DNA of 7,497 nucleotides, from contig JAKAMM010000076.1 in the NCBI GenBank assembly GCA_021812905.1, positions 1 to 7,497 of the forward strand. Reading direction: 5' to 3'. Both the position numbers and the translations under genes were made by a program. The notes below the pieces were generated by a model, which worked only from the letters and a program-made list of their open reading frames with translations, was not told the DNA's origin and ran no database searches. Origin of the DNA: Chloroflexota bacterium (GTDB taxonomy: Bacteria > Chloroflexota > Anaerolineae > Anaerolineales > Villigracilaceae). This document shows, one piece after another, positions 1-6,138 of this stretch (the stretch's first letter is position 1; the number at the start of each line of letters is the position of its first letter).

Positions 1-1
1 G

Positions 2-856
2 GGCAAGAAGGTGCTGGTATTTTCGGTTGACCCGCAAGCCAGTTTGTCCGACATCTTCCAGAAGGACATCTTCGGCAAGGGTCCGGTCAAGATCATGGAT
101 AATTTGTGGGCACAGGAGATCGACGCTGACAGCCACATCAAGAACTATCAGAATGAAATCCGCAAGAAAATTTTGGATATGTACGGTTTCGAGCAGGTGC
201 CTGAGGAGATTGAGCAATACATTCAGGCCGCATCCGCAGAACCTGCCATGGAAGAAAGCGCCATCTTCGACGCGGTAGTGGATATCGTCATCGGTGGCGA
301 GTACGATTACTACATTTACGATCTCGTCCCGCTCGGCCATGCACTGTACTACTTGAGCATGGCAAAAGTTTATGACGAGTGGATCAACAAGATCACCAAA
401 TTGCGCGAGGAGATGCGCGAGTACGAGGAAATGGTTTCACGTTTGAAGCGCGAGAAGGAAACCGAGGAAGATCAAATCCTCACCGAACTACAATACATCC
501 GTACCCGCATTAACGCCTCGTCAAGTATTCTGACCGACAAGGAAAAGACTGGCTTCTTCTTTGTCGTCATTCCCGAAGAAATGATCCTGATTGACACGGC
601 CAAGGCGGCGGAGCTGTTCGCCAAATTCAACGTCCCGATCATGGGCTACGTAGTCAACCGCGTGGTGCCGCGCGAACTGCTCAAGGAAAACATCCCGTCC
701 TACCTGAAGAACCGCATCGAGATGCAGGACAAATACCTGGAAGAGATCAAGACCATGTTCGGCCAGCAGGTGGCGGCGCACGTTCCCGAACTGGAACGCG
801 ATGTGACCGGCCTGGATATGATCAAGCAACTTGCAGAGATCATGTACGGAAAGTAG
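2..856 (+). CDS. ArsA/Get3-family ATPase, first of a tandem pair (5' end outside window)
   Basis: Partial at its N-terminus. The frame is open to the window edge and reads GKKVLVFSVDPQASLSD, the stretch that follows the P-loop in ArsA/Get3 proteins, so the GTG at 11 is not a real start and the Walker A motif is unseen. Numbered from the codon at 11, the switch I motif is SVDPQAS with catalytic-type Asp7. The switch II site, normally DTAP, reads DLVP at 104-107. An adenine-pocket-like Asn is in VVNRVVP (about 214-220). A highly charged helical segment spans about 125-165, and the C-terminus has the family's PELERDVTGLD pattern. There is no cysteine in the visible part, so thiol-based arsenite binding as in E. 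coli ArsA is unlikely. It shares many blocks with the next gene (for example NLWAxEID, GGEYD, KNRxxMQD), so the pair arose by duplication. It is probably cytosolic. Family is certain; substrate is unknown. Confidence 0.9.
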   Translation, partial: GKKVLVFSVDPQASLSDIFQKDIFGKGPVKIMDNLWAQEIDADSHIKNYQNEIRKKILDMYGFEQVPEEIEQYIQAASAEPAMEESAIFDAVVDIVIGGEYDYYIYDLVPLGHALYYLSMAKVYDEWINKITKLREEMREYEEMVSRLKREKETEEDQILTELQYIRTRINASSSILTDKEKTGFFFVVIPEEMILIDTAKAAELFAKFNVPIMGYVVNRVVPRELLKENIPSYLKNRIEMQDKYLEEIKTMFGQQVAAHVPELERDVTGLDMIKQLAEIMYGK

Positions 857-865
857 CAGGATGCC

Positions 866-1849
866 ATGACAACTTCAATTGAAACCTCCATGAAAAAATA
901 TGTCAGCGACCACCAGCGCTTGAAGTACCTGTTCTTCGGCGGTAAGGGCGGCGTGGGCAAGACTGCACTGGCAGGCGCAACGGCCATCTGGCTTGCAAAG
1001 CAGGGCAGACGCGTTATGCTGGCATCCACCAATCCTGTCCACAGCTTGAGCGGATTACTGGGACAAAACGTTTTCGGCAAGCCGACTTTGGTCGATGGTG
1101 TCCCAAATCTATGGGCATACGAAATTGACACCAAGGACACTATTGAGCGTTCCAAGCAGGATATCCGTGACAAGATCCAGTGGTTCCTGAAATTTGCAGA
1201 TATTTCCACCAAGGCCGAAGAGTTCGTCGAATCGGCCACGATGAACCCGGCCTTCGAGGAATCGGCCATGTTCGAAAACATGGTGGACCTGATGCTAGGC
1301 GGCGAATATGACGTGTACGTTTTCGACACCGCCCCCACCGCCAACGCCCGCCGTCTGCTGGGCATGTCGCAGGTCTACTCGCTGTGGGTCAACAAGATGC
1401 TCAAAAGCCGCGACGAGGCCCGCTCCTTGCGCGAACTGTTATCCTTCACCAAGAAAAAGGAAGCCGACCCGTTGATGGATTATCTGGTCAGCTTCCGTGA
1501 CCGCATGGGCAAGGCGCGCGAAATGTTGACTGACTCCGCTCAGACCGCCTTCTTCTTCGTCACCCTGCCAGAGGCTTTGCCAATCGCGGTCATCACACGC
1601 TTCATTGGCTGGTTCCACGACTTCGGCATTCCCGTCGGCGGCGTGATCGTCAACATGATCATTGACAAAAAGCAGGTCAACGACAAATCGCCAGACTTCG
1701 TCAAGAACCGCGTCGCCATGCAGGATCGCTACATGACCGAGGTCTGGGAGAAGTTCGACGGTATGGTGCGCGCCAACCTGCCGCTCTACGAGAAAGAAGT
1801 GCGCGGCTTGGAAACGCTCGGCACCATGGCGGATAACCTGTTTGTCTGA
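866..1849 (+). CDS. ArsA/Get3-family ATPase, second of a tandem pair
   Basis: Complete, 327 aa, a usual length for a single-domain ArsA/Get3 protein. The deviant Walker A GGKGGVGKT is at 25-33, with the Lys27 that reaches across the dimer in this family. Switch I reads STNPVHS at 54-60: Asn56 stands where Get3 and ArsA have the catalytic Asp of STDPAHS. Switch II, DTAPT, is intact at 154-158. IVNMII (261-266) fits the nucleotide-base region, and PLYEKEVRGLE near the C-terminus is a family signature. There is no cysteine. The ATG at 866 follows the upstream stop by 9 bases, with a weak AGGA at 858-861 four bases before it, so the two genes are probably co-transcribed. ArsA-family proteins act as dimers that couple ATP use to delivery of a cargo (arsenite to ArsB, tail-anchored proteins in GET). 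Which cargo applies here cannot be told. A ParA/MinD assignment fits less well because of the C-terminal signature and the EESA(I/M)F block. Confidence 0.92.
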   Translation: MTTSIETSMKKYVSDHQRLKYLFFGGKGGVGKTALAGATAIWLAKQGRRVMLASTNPVHSLSGLLGQNVFGKPTLVDGVPNLWAYEIDTKDTIERSKQDIRDKIQWFLKFADISTKAEEFVESATMNPAFEESAMFENMVDLMLGGEYDVYVFDTAPTANARRLLGMSQVYSLWVNKMLKSRDEARSLRELLSFTKKKEADPLMDYLVSFRDRMGKAREMLTDSAQTAFFFVTLPEALPIAVITRFIGWFHDFGIPVGGVIVNMIIDKKQVNDKSPDFVKNRVAMQDRYMTEVWEKFDGMVRANLPLYEKEVRGLETLGTMADNLFV

Positions 1850-1859
1850 TGTGCGCGGC

Positions 1860-2123
1860 ATGACAAATGCCTCCCCGCATCCCATCCGCACCTTCAAGGA
1901 AATCCTCTACGGCATGGCGATCCACGACCAGGTGCGGACGCTGGCGCGGCAGCGCGGCAGCCTGGAGCACCTATTCGTGTTGATCAGTTTCGGCGACCTG
2001 CTGGGCGTGCCCATCCTGCCGCCGTATTACAGCATGCGCCTGCTGCCGTTCGTTGTTCCACTCATCAACAACTGGAAACGGCGCATGTTGCGGGAACGGG
2101 ACTTGATGGACGCAATTTTCTAG
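1860..2123 (+). CDS. Small hydrophobic protein of unknown function linked to the ATPase pair
   Basis: 87 aa from the ATG at 1860. In-frame alternatives are GTG 1851, one base after the upstream stop, and TTG 1842, which overlaps the upstream gene by 8 bases and has a GGCGGA 8 bases before it. The start is therefore unsettled, but every choice implies translational coupling to the ATPase gene. An N-terminal polar, partly basic part (1-33) is followed by a hydrophobic, proline-containing stretch at about 36-69 with LISFGDLLGVPILPPYYSM, then a charged tail with KRRMLRERD. It could insert in or lie on the membrane near its C-terminus. I do not recognise a named domain. Tight linkage suggests a partner or client of the ATPases, which is inference. 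Confidence 0.75.
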   Translation: MTNASPHPIRTFKEILYGMAIHDQVRTLARQRGSLEHLFVLISFGDLLGVPILPPYYSMRLLPFVVPLINNWKRRMLRERDLMDAIF

Positions 2124-2137
2124 GAACAGCCACTGTA

Positions 2138-2164
2138 GTAGGTCACGTTTGAAACGTGACCTAC
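2138..2164. repeat. Perfect palindromic repeat, 13-bp arms
   Basis: The left arm GTAGGTCACGTTT (2138-2150) and the right arm AAACGTGACCTAC (2152-2164) are perfectly complementary, with one base between them. It sits 14 bases after the small hydrophobic gene and 11 bases before the ribosome binding site of the SDR gene. GCTTTT follows, so in RNA it could act as a weak terminator or as a leader hairpin. The arms are only about half GC and the T-run is four bases, so terminator function is uncertain. The shape and position also fit a dispersed intergenic repeat of the REP type. No second copy is visible in the window. Confidence 0.85.
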
Positions 2165-2175
2165 GCTTTTCCGAC

Positions 2176-2181
2176 AAGGAG
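2176..2181 (+). promoter_or_regulatory. Ribosome binding site of the SDR gene
   Basis: AAGGAG lies six bases before the ATG at 2188. This is the clearest Shine-Dalgarno sequence in the window and fixes the start. The longer reading from TTG 2149 would begin inside the palindrome and is unlikely. Confidence 0.85.
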
Positions 2182-2187
2182 ACGAAA

Positions 2188-2979
2188 ATGGATCTTGGAT
2201 TGAAGGATAAACGCGCTATCGTCACTGGCGCATCGCGCGGACTTGGTTATGCAATCGCTCGGCTGCTTGCCAAAGAAGGATGCAGGCTCGCAATTAATAG
2301 CCGCGACGAGAGCAAGATCAAAGCCGCGGCAAACTCGATCAGCAGCGAAACACGCGGAGTGGAGGCCGCGCTGGCGGGAGACGTGAGCGATCCGTCGGTT
2401 CCAGAGAAACTCGTCGAGCAGGCCGTCAAATCCCTCGGCGGACTCGACCTGCTGGTCACCAACGCGGGCGGACCTCCCGCGGGCGCATTCGATTCGTTCG
2501 ATGAAGCCACATGGGAGAAAGCCGTGAATTTATCTTTCATGAGTCACGTGCGACTCATCCGCGCCGCCCTGCCCCATCTGCGAAAATCAAGCGCGGCCAG
2601 TGTGCTGACCATGACATCCTATACGGTCAAACAGCCTTTGCCGAATCTGGTGCTGTCAAACAGCATCCGGCTCGCCACAGTTGGCCTGACCAAAAGCCTG
2701 GCATTGGAGCTTGGCAATGAGGGCATCCGCTTCAACTCGATCCTGCCGGCCACCATAGACACGGATCGGATTCGTGAACTTGCAACTTTCCGCGCACAAA
2801 AGAATGGCACGACCCTCGAGGAAGAATCCGCCAAGGATGCACAGAAAAGCGTCTTTGGGCGGGTCGGTCGCCCTGAGGAGTTTGCCAACGCAGCGGTCTT
2901 CCTGCTTTCGCCTGCCGCTTCATATCTCACGGGCGTGATGTTGACCGTGGACGGTGGGCAGTATAAAGCTACGTTTTAA
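2188..2979 (+). CDS. SDR-family oxidoreductase, FabG-like but with an atypical active site
   Basis: 263 aa, normal for a classical short-chain dehydrogenase/reductase, with a Rossmann fold throughout. The cofactor motif TGASRGLG is at 13-20 and the structural NAG at 92-94. Arg39 after the second strand (INSRD) favours NADP(H). The active-site Ser144 is present, but 13 residues later, where YxxxK should stand, the sequence is SNSIR (157-161), so the catalytic Tyr is Ser and the Lys is Arg. The C-terminal part has LPATIDTDR (186-194) and the family ending SYLTGVMLTVDGG (245-257). This matches a beta-ketoacyl-ACP-reductase-like SDR subgroup that I recall as lacking a standard catalytic tetrad. 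Its substrate is unknown; classical 3-oxoacyl-ACP reductase activity should not be assumed. It has its own ribosome binding site, and a palindrome separates it from the ATPase cluster, so it may be a separate unit. Confidence 0.9.
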   Translation: MDLGLKDKRAIVTGASRGLGYAIARLLAKEGCRLAINSRDESKIKAAANSISSETRGVEAALAGDVSDPSVPEKLVEQAVKSLGGLDLLVTNAGGPPAGAFDSFDEATWEKAVNLSFMSHVRLIRAALPHLRKSSAASVLTMTSYTVKQPLPNLVLSNSIRLATVGLTKSLALELGNEGIRFNSILPATIDTDRIRELATFRAQKNGTTLEEESAKDAQKSVFGRVGRPEEFANAAVFLLSPAASYLTGVMLTVDGGQYKATF

Positions 2980-3012
2980 TCCCCTCACAGATACACGCAA
3001 TTAAAAACAATT

Positions 3013-3052
3013 CACAGATAAACCCAGTTGTGCAAATTCGGGTTTATCTGTG
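3013..3052. repeat. Inverted repeat upstream of the MurJ homologue
   Basis: The arms CACAGATAAACCC (3013-3025) and GGGTTTATCTGTG (3040-3052) are perfectly complementary over 13 bp with a 14-base loop. A partial direct copy, TCACAGATACAC, lies at 2985-2996, and CAATT occurs twice between the copies. Its placement between the SDR stop and the next start suggests a dispersed repeat, a hairpin terminator for the SDR gene, or both. The right arm ends directly before the possible -10 of the next gene. There is no clean T-run after it, so a terminator role is weak. Confidence 0.8.
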
Positions 3053-3053
3053 G

Positions 3054-3060
3054 TTAAATT
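3054..3060 (+). promoter_or_regulatory. Possible -10 element just before the MurJ homologue start
   Basis: GGTTAAATT (3052-3060) is followed by six bases and then the ATG at 3067. This mirrors GGTATAATT, six bases, ATG at the next gene downstream. The hexamer TTAAAT or TAAATT matches TATAAT at four of six positions. There is no Shine-Dalgarno sequence before 3067, which fits a leaderless or near-leaderless mRNA. No good -35 was found. Low confidence. Confidence 0.3.
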
Positions 3061-3066
3061 ACGCAC

Positions 3067-4566
3067 ATGAAAAAGCTGTCATTCCTGACGCGCACTTCGC
3101 TCCTGCTCGGATTCTTCTTTACGTTGGATAAGGTTCTGGCCTTCGCGCGCTCGATCATCATCGCGCGCACTTTTCATTTATCCTTTGAACTCGACGCCTT
3201 CAACGTCGCCAACAACCTGCCCGATCTGCTTTTCGCGCTCATCTCCGGCGGCGCTCTGGCAATGGCCTTCATCCCGGTGCTTTCCGAAGTATTGACCCAA
3301 AAAGGGCGTCAGGCCGCCTGGGATCTTTTTTCGCGCATGGCAAATCTGGCCTTTATCGTTACGGCCTTGGCTGCGATCATCATCGCGATATTTTCCGAAC
3401 AAATCGTCAAAGCACAGATCGGCATCGCGCCGGGCTTCGACGCACAGAAGCAGAGTCTCATTGCAGATTTGATGCGGCTCAACCTGATCGCGACCCTGAT
3501 CTTCTCGATCAGCGGCCTCGTCATGGCCAGCCTGCAAGCCAACCAGCATTTTCTATTGCCCGCCTTCGCACCCGCGCTTTATAACATTGGTCAAATTTTT
3601 GGCGCACTGGTGCTCGTGCCGCACTTCGGCGTACGCGGTCTCGTGTATGGCGTCATCATCGGCTCGGTCATGCATCTCGCCATTCAAATCCCGGCGCTGA
3701 TCAAATATCAGTTCCACTGGACGCCGTCGCTCAAGATCGACCCGGCTGTGGTCGAGGCGCTCAAAGTGGTTGGGCCGCGCCTGCTGACGATGTTCATGAT
3801 CCAACTCATGTTCATTGCCCGCGATAACTTCGCATCGCGGCTGGGTCAGATCGGCTCGATCTCTTCGCTGACCTATGGCTGGATGATTATGCAAGTACCA
3901 GAGACTTTGCTTGGGACGGCCATCGCCACCGCGCTTCTGCCGACTTTATCTGAACTCGCGGCTCGCGGGGACTGGGCCGGATTCCGTTTAACCATAGAGA
4001 AAGCGCTCCAGATTTTGATCGCGTTAACGCTTCCGGCCGCGGCCATTATTTCGGCGGGGATTCATCCAATCGTGCGCGCCGCCTTCGGCTTCGACGAAAT
4101 CGGGACAAATTTGCTCACCTGGACGACGCGCGTCTATATGCTGACGTTGTGCGGCTATGCCATTCAGGAAATCGCGGCGCGTTCCTTCTATGCGCGCAAG
4201 GAAGCCTGGTATCCGTTCTTCGGCGTGGTGATCCGCATGGCGATCTATGTTCCGGTTGGAATCTTAGCTGTCACAACTCTTAACTCCATCGGCGCGCCGG
4301 CCATTGCCTTTGCAGAACTTTCACTGACAATTGAATCTGCGCTGATGTTCATCTGGCTGAGCAGGAAAATGCGCGAGCCGCTGAGAATTGACGGGACGTT
4401 GCTCAAAGGTTTGGCCGCAGCCCTGTTTGGCGGCGGTACGGCTTACGTCCTGGCAACGACGCTTCCAGGCGGCGCGGTGTCAACCGCCATCACCGGTATG
4501 ATCGTCGGGACGGGCATCGCGCTCGCCATCGTCCGCCAGGAAGTCCGCCTGCTTTTCAATTTGTGA
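3067..4566 (+). CDS. murJ: MurJ/MviN-family lipid flippase homologue (divergent)
   Basis: 499 aa, close to the usual MurJ length, and mostly hydrophobic, fitting about 14 membrane helices of the MOP superfamily. The N-terminal part has FARSIIIARTF (26-36), then DAFNVANNLPDLL (43-55), which corresponds to the MurJ block DAFxxAxxxPNLL. VPETLLGTAIATALLPTLS (277-295) matches the second-half block, and ARSFYA (371-376) matches the C-terminal-half motif. MurJ flips lipid II across the cytoplasmic membrane for peptidoglycan synthesis. By alignment with E. coli MurJ as I remember it, Arg24 is kept (Arg28) and Arg18 is Lys22, while Arg52 is Phe56, Arg270 is Met273 and Glu273 is Gln276. The charged cavity is thus reduced, and another polyprenyl-linked substrate is possible. 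The start is the first ATG of the frame; no ribosome binding site is visible. Confidence 0.85.
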   Translation: MKKLSFLTRTSLLLGFFFTLDKVLAFARSIIIARTFHLSFELDAFNVANNLPDLLFALISGGALAMAFIPVLSEVLTQKGRQAAWDLFSRMANLAFIVTALAAIIIAIFSEQIVKAQIGIAPGFDAQKQSLIADLMRLNLIATLIFSISGLVMASLQANQHFLLPAFAPALYNIGQIFGALVLVPHFGVRGLVYGVIIGSVMHLAIQIPALIKYQFHWTPSLKIDPAVVEALKVVGPRLLTMFMIQLMFIARDNFASRLGQIGSISSLTYGWMIMQVPETLLGTAIATALLPTLSELAARGDWAGFRLTIEKALQILIALTLPAAAIISAGIHPIVRAAFGFDEIGTNLLTWTTRVYMLTLCGYAIQEIAARSFYARKEAWYPFFGVVIRMAIYVPVGILAVTTLNSIGAPAIAFAELSLTIESALMFIWLSRKMREPLRIDGTLLKGLAAALFGGGTAYVLATTLPGGAVSTAITGMIVGTGIALAIVRQEVRLLFNL

Positions 4567-4573
4567 GTCACGG

Positions 4574-4579
4574 TATAAT
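4574..4579 (+). promoter_or_regulatory. -10 box of the TPR-like gene, probably a leaderless start
   Basis: A perfect TATAAT lies seven bases before the ATG at 4587 and just after the murJ stop. Transcription would begin at or within a base or two of the start codon, and no Shine-Dalgarno sequence is present. The upstream sequence within the 3' end of murJ has no convincing -35 (only GCTTTT or TTTTCA at poor spacing). Confidence 0.5.
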
Positions 4580-4586
4580 TGCGTCC

Positions 4587-5591
4587 ATGTCTGAAGAAAC
4601 CAATAACACACAAGAAGTTCAACCTGTAAAAGAAGATGACACCCAGCCTCTCAAGCCGGTCAAACAGGCCCCGCGCTGGCAGTCGATTCTGTTGACGATA
4701 CTCGGCGTTTTGATTTTGCTTGCGCTTGGAACATACAGTGGTTTTTGGCGCGGGGAAAAAGACCGCCAGGCGGCACAAACCAGCCTGATCGATCAACAGT
4801 TGACCCAGCAATACCAATTCGCGCTGGTGGACGAACAATTCGGTCGTTATGATGCGGCCAGGCAGCGCCTCGAGTTCATCATCCAAAACAATCCGAGCTA
4901 CCCGGGCGCGCAAAATGAGCTGGCCAAAGTATTGGTGCAATTGACCATTCCCACCGCGACGCCGACTCCAACCCTGACTCCGACACCTGATTTACGCGGA
5001 GTTCAGACCTTGTTCTCCACTGCCCAGCAACTGATCGCGGCCGGCAACTGGAGCGATGCGCTGGCAGAACTTGATCAACTCCGCAAACAAGGTCCGGCCT
5101 TCAATACTTCCCAAGTGGACGGCATGTATTACTTTGCCCTGCGCAACTACGGTGTGGAATTAATTACCAAGGATGGCAATCTGGAAGGCGGCGTCTATCA
5201 GTTGACGCTGGCAGAACGCTTCGCACCACTCGATCGGGAGGCCTATGGCCTGCGTGATGGCGCGCGCGCTTATATTCAAGCTTCCAGTTTTTTTGGTGTC
5301 GACTGGAGACAATCGGTCCTATATTTCGCTCAGGTCGCGGGCGGCTGGCCATCTCTGTGGGACGGAACCATGACTGCTTCACAGCGCTATTACAACGCTT
5401 TGATGCGTTATGGCGATCAATTGTTTGGGCAAAGCCAATTTTGCGAGGCCGTCAAACAATACCAGACAGCGCAGAGCCTTGGCAATCTCGATCAGAAAGC
5501 TGCTAACAATTTCAACCAGGCTTACCAGACATGCTATCCGCCTACTGAGACGCCAGCGCCGACTGCAGTCGTGGATACACCCACCCCCTAA
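4587..5591 (+). CDS. Membrane-anchored TPR-like protein with Thr/Pro-rich linkers
   Basis: 334 aa from the ATG at 4587. An in-frame GTG at 4563 would overlap the murJ stop as GTGA and add eight residues; the ATG is preferred because of the TATAAT box before it. A polar N-terminus (1-31) is cytoplasmic by charge. One membrane helix spans about 32-54, and the rest is probably outside the membrane. A helical repeat (about 74-117, FGRYDAARQRLEFIIQNNPSYPGA) has the TPR pattern. A Thr/Pro linker (122-134) leads to further TPR-like helices: AAGNWSDALAELDQL (151-165), a middle region 175-256, and FCEAVKQYQTAQSLG (285-299). The last 17 residues are again Thr/Pro-rich. TPR folds bind proteins or peptides, so a scaffold role at the cell surface is plausible but unproven. 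There is no lipobox or sorting signal. The next gene begins five bases after its stop. Confidence 0.8.
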   Translation: MSEETNNTQEVQPVKEDDTQPLKPVKQAPRWQSILLTILGVLILLALGTYSGFWRGEKDRQAAQTSLIDQQLTQQYQFALVDEQFGRYDAARQRLEFIIQNNPSYPGAQNELAKVLVQLTIPTATPTPTLTPTPDLRGVQTLFSTAQQLIAAGNWSDALAELDQLRKQGPAFNTSQVDGMYYFALRNYGVELITKDGNLEGGVYQLTLAERFAPLDREAYGLRDGARAYIQASSFFGVDWRQSVLYFAQVAGGWPSLWDGTMTASQRYYNALMRYGDQLFGQSQFCEAVKQYQTAQSLGNLDQKAANNFNQAYQTCYPPTETPAPTAVVDTPTP

Positions 5592-5596
5592 CTTGA

Positions 5597-6103
5597 ATGC
5601 CAACTATGCCATCCTGGGCCCTGGCCTTGGCCTTCTGGCTCCACATGCTTGCAACTGTGACATGGGTCGGAAGCCTGGCCGCGACCTCAGTACTGATCCT
5701 GCCCGCCGCAAAACATACGCTAAAGCCAGTTGACCAACTGGCCTTCATTGAAGCCATGCAAAAGCGGCTGGAACCGATAGCCTGGTTTTGTATCAGTCTC
5801 TTGATCGTTACAGGGCTATTTCAGATGAGTGTCAATCCCCATTATGATGGCTTTCTTTCGACAAGCACGCAATGGTCGCTTTCGCTTCTTATCAAACATG
5901 GACTGGTGCTGGTCATGATCGTGGTCACCGCCGTACAAACGTGGGAAATCCTGCCCGCCATCCGACGCGCCCTGATGATTATGAATAAGATAAGTCCGGA
6001 ACAAGTGATAAGATTACAACAACGCGAGACTTGGTTGTTGCGCGCGAATCTAGCGCTGGCCGTCCTGATCTTACTGGCGACGGCCTTCGCAAGAGCAGCA
6101 TAA
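5597..6103 (+). CDS. CopD-like four-helix membrane protein
   Basis: 168 aa with about four membrane helices: roughly 6-36, 58-78, 96-118 and 147-167. Helix 1 contains WLHMLATVTWVGSL (14-27), the His-x6-Trp-x-Gly pattern seen in CopD-like and related membrane proteins. His101, in IKHGLVLVM at the start of helix 3, is another typical position. Such histidines could bind copper or haem. The family is broad and includes proteins of unknown role, so copper uptake is only a suggestion. No other copper gene is in the window. The ATG at 5597 follows the upstream stop by five bases without a ribosome binding site, which implies translation coupled to the TPR-like gene. ATG 5606 is an alternative start. 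Confidence 0.72.
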   Translation: MPTMPSWALALAFWLHMLATVTWVGSLAATSVLILPAAKHTLKPVDQLAFIEAMQKRLEPIAWFCISLLIVTGLFQMSVNPHYDGFLSTSTQWSLSLLIKHGLVLVMIVVTAVQTWEILPAIRRALMIMNKISPEQVIRLQQRETWLLRANLALAVLILLATAFARAA

Positions 6104-6138
6104 AGTTTTCAAGGCAACCTGTTGGCCGCCCTGAATTT
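6104..6138. other. Short convergent intergenic gap
   Basis: Thirty-five bases separate the stops of two convergent genes. GGCAAC and GTTGGCC (about 6113-6127) could form a small imperfect hairpin, followed by a short T-run on the plus strand at 6136-6140. The loop would be very small, so a terminator is not claimed. Confidence 0.4.

Noticed and set aside
11..13. GTG as the start of the first ATPase gene
   Set aside because: The frame stays open upstream and codes for GKK, part of the conserved strand after the P-loop. The gene is cut by the window edge.
866..1849. ParA/MinD partition ATPase from the KGGVGKT motif
   Set aside because: The switch I STNPVHS pattern, the EESAMF block and the C-terminal PLYEKEVRGLE are ArsA/Get3 features, and no ParB or MinC/E partner is nearby.
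521..1970. Long minus-strand reading frames opposite the ATPase genes
   Set aside because: Their translations are low-complexity shadows of the plus-strand genes, without recognisable motifs, and they overlap strong coding sequence.
2149..2187. Extended N-terminus of the SDR from TTG 2149
   Set aside because: It starts inside the palindrome and gives a charged extension not typical of SDRs. AAGGAG before ATG 2188 is a much better start.
4563..4586. GTG 4563 start of the TPR-like gene, overlapping the murJ stop
   Set aside because: Possible as a coupled start, but the TATAAT box would lie inside the coding region and the extra residues show no conserved pattern. ATG 4587 is preferred.
4958..4990. 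Short tandem repeat in DNA coding for the Thr/Pro linker
   Set aside because: The repetition follows from ACN-CCN codons of a Thr-Pro linker; codons vary, so it is a protein-level feature and not a separate DNA repeat.
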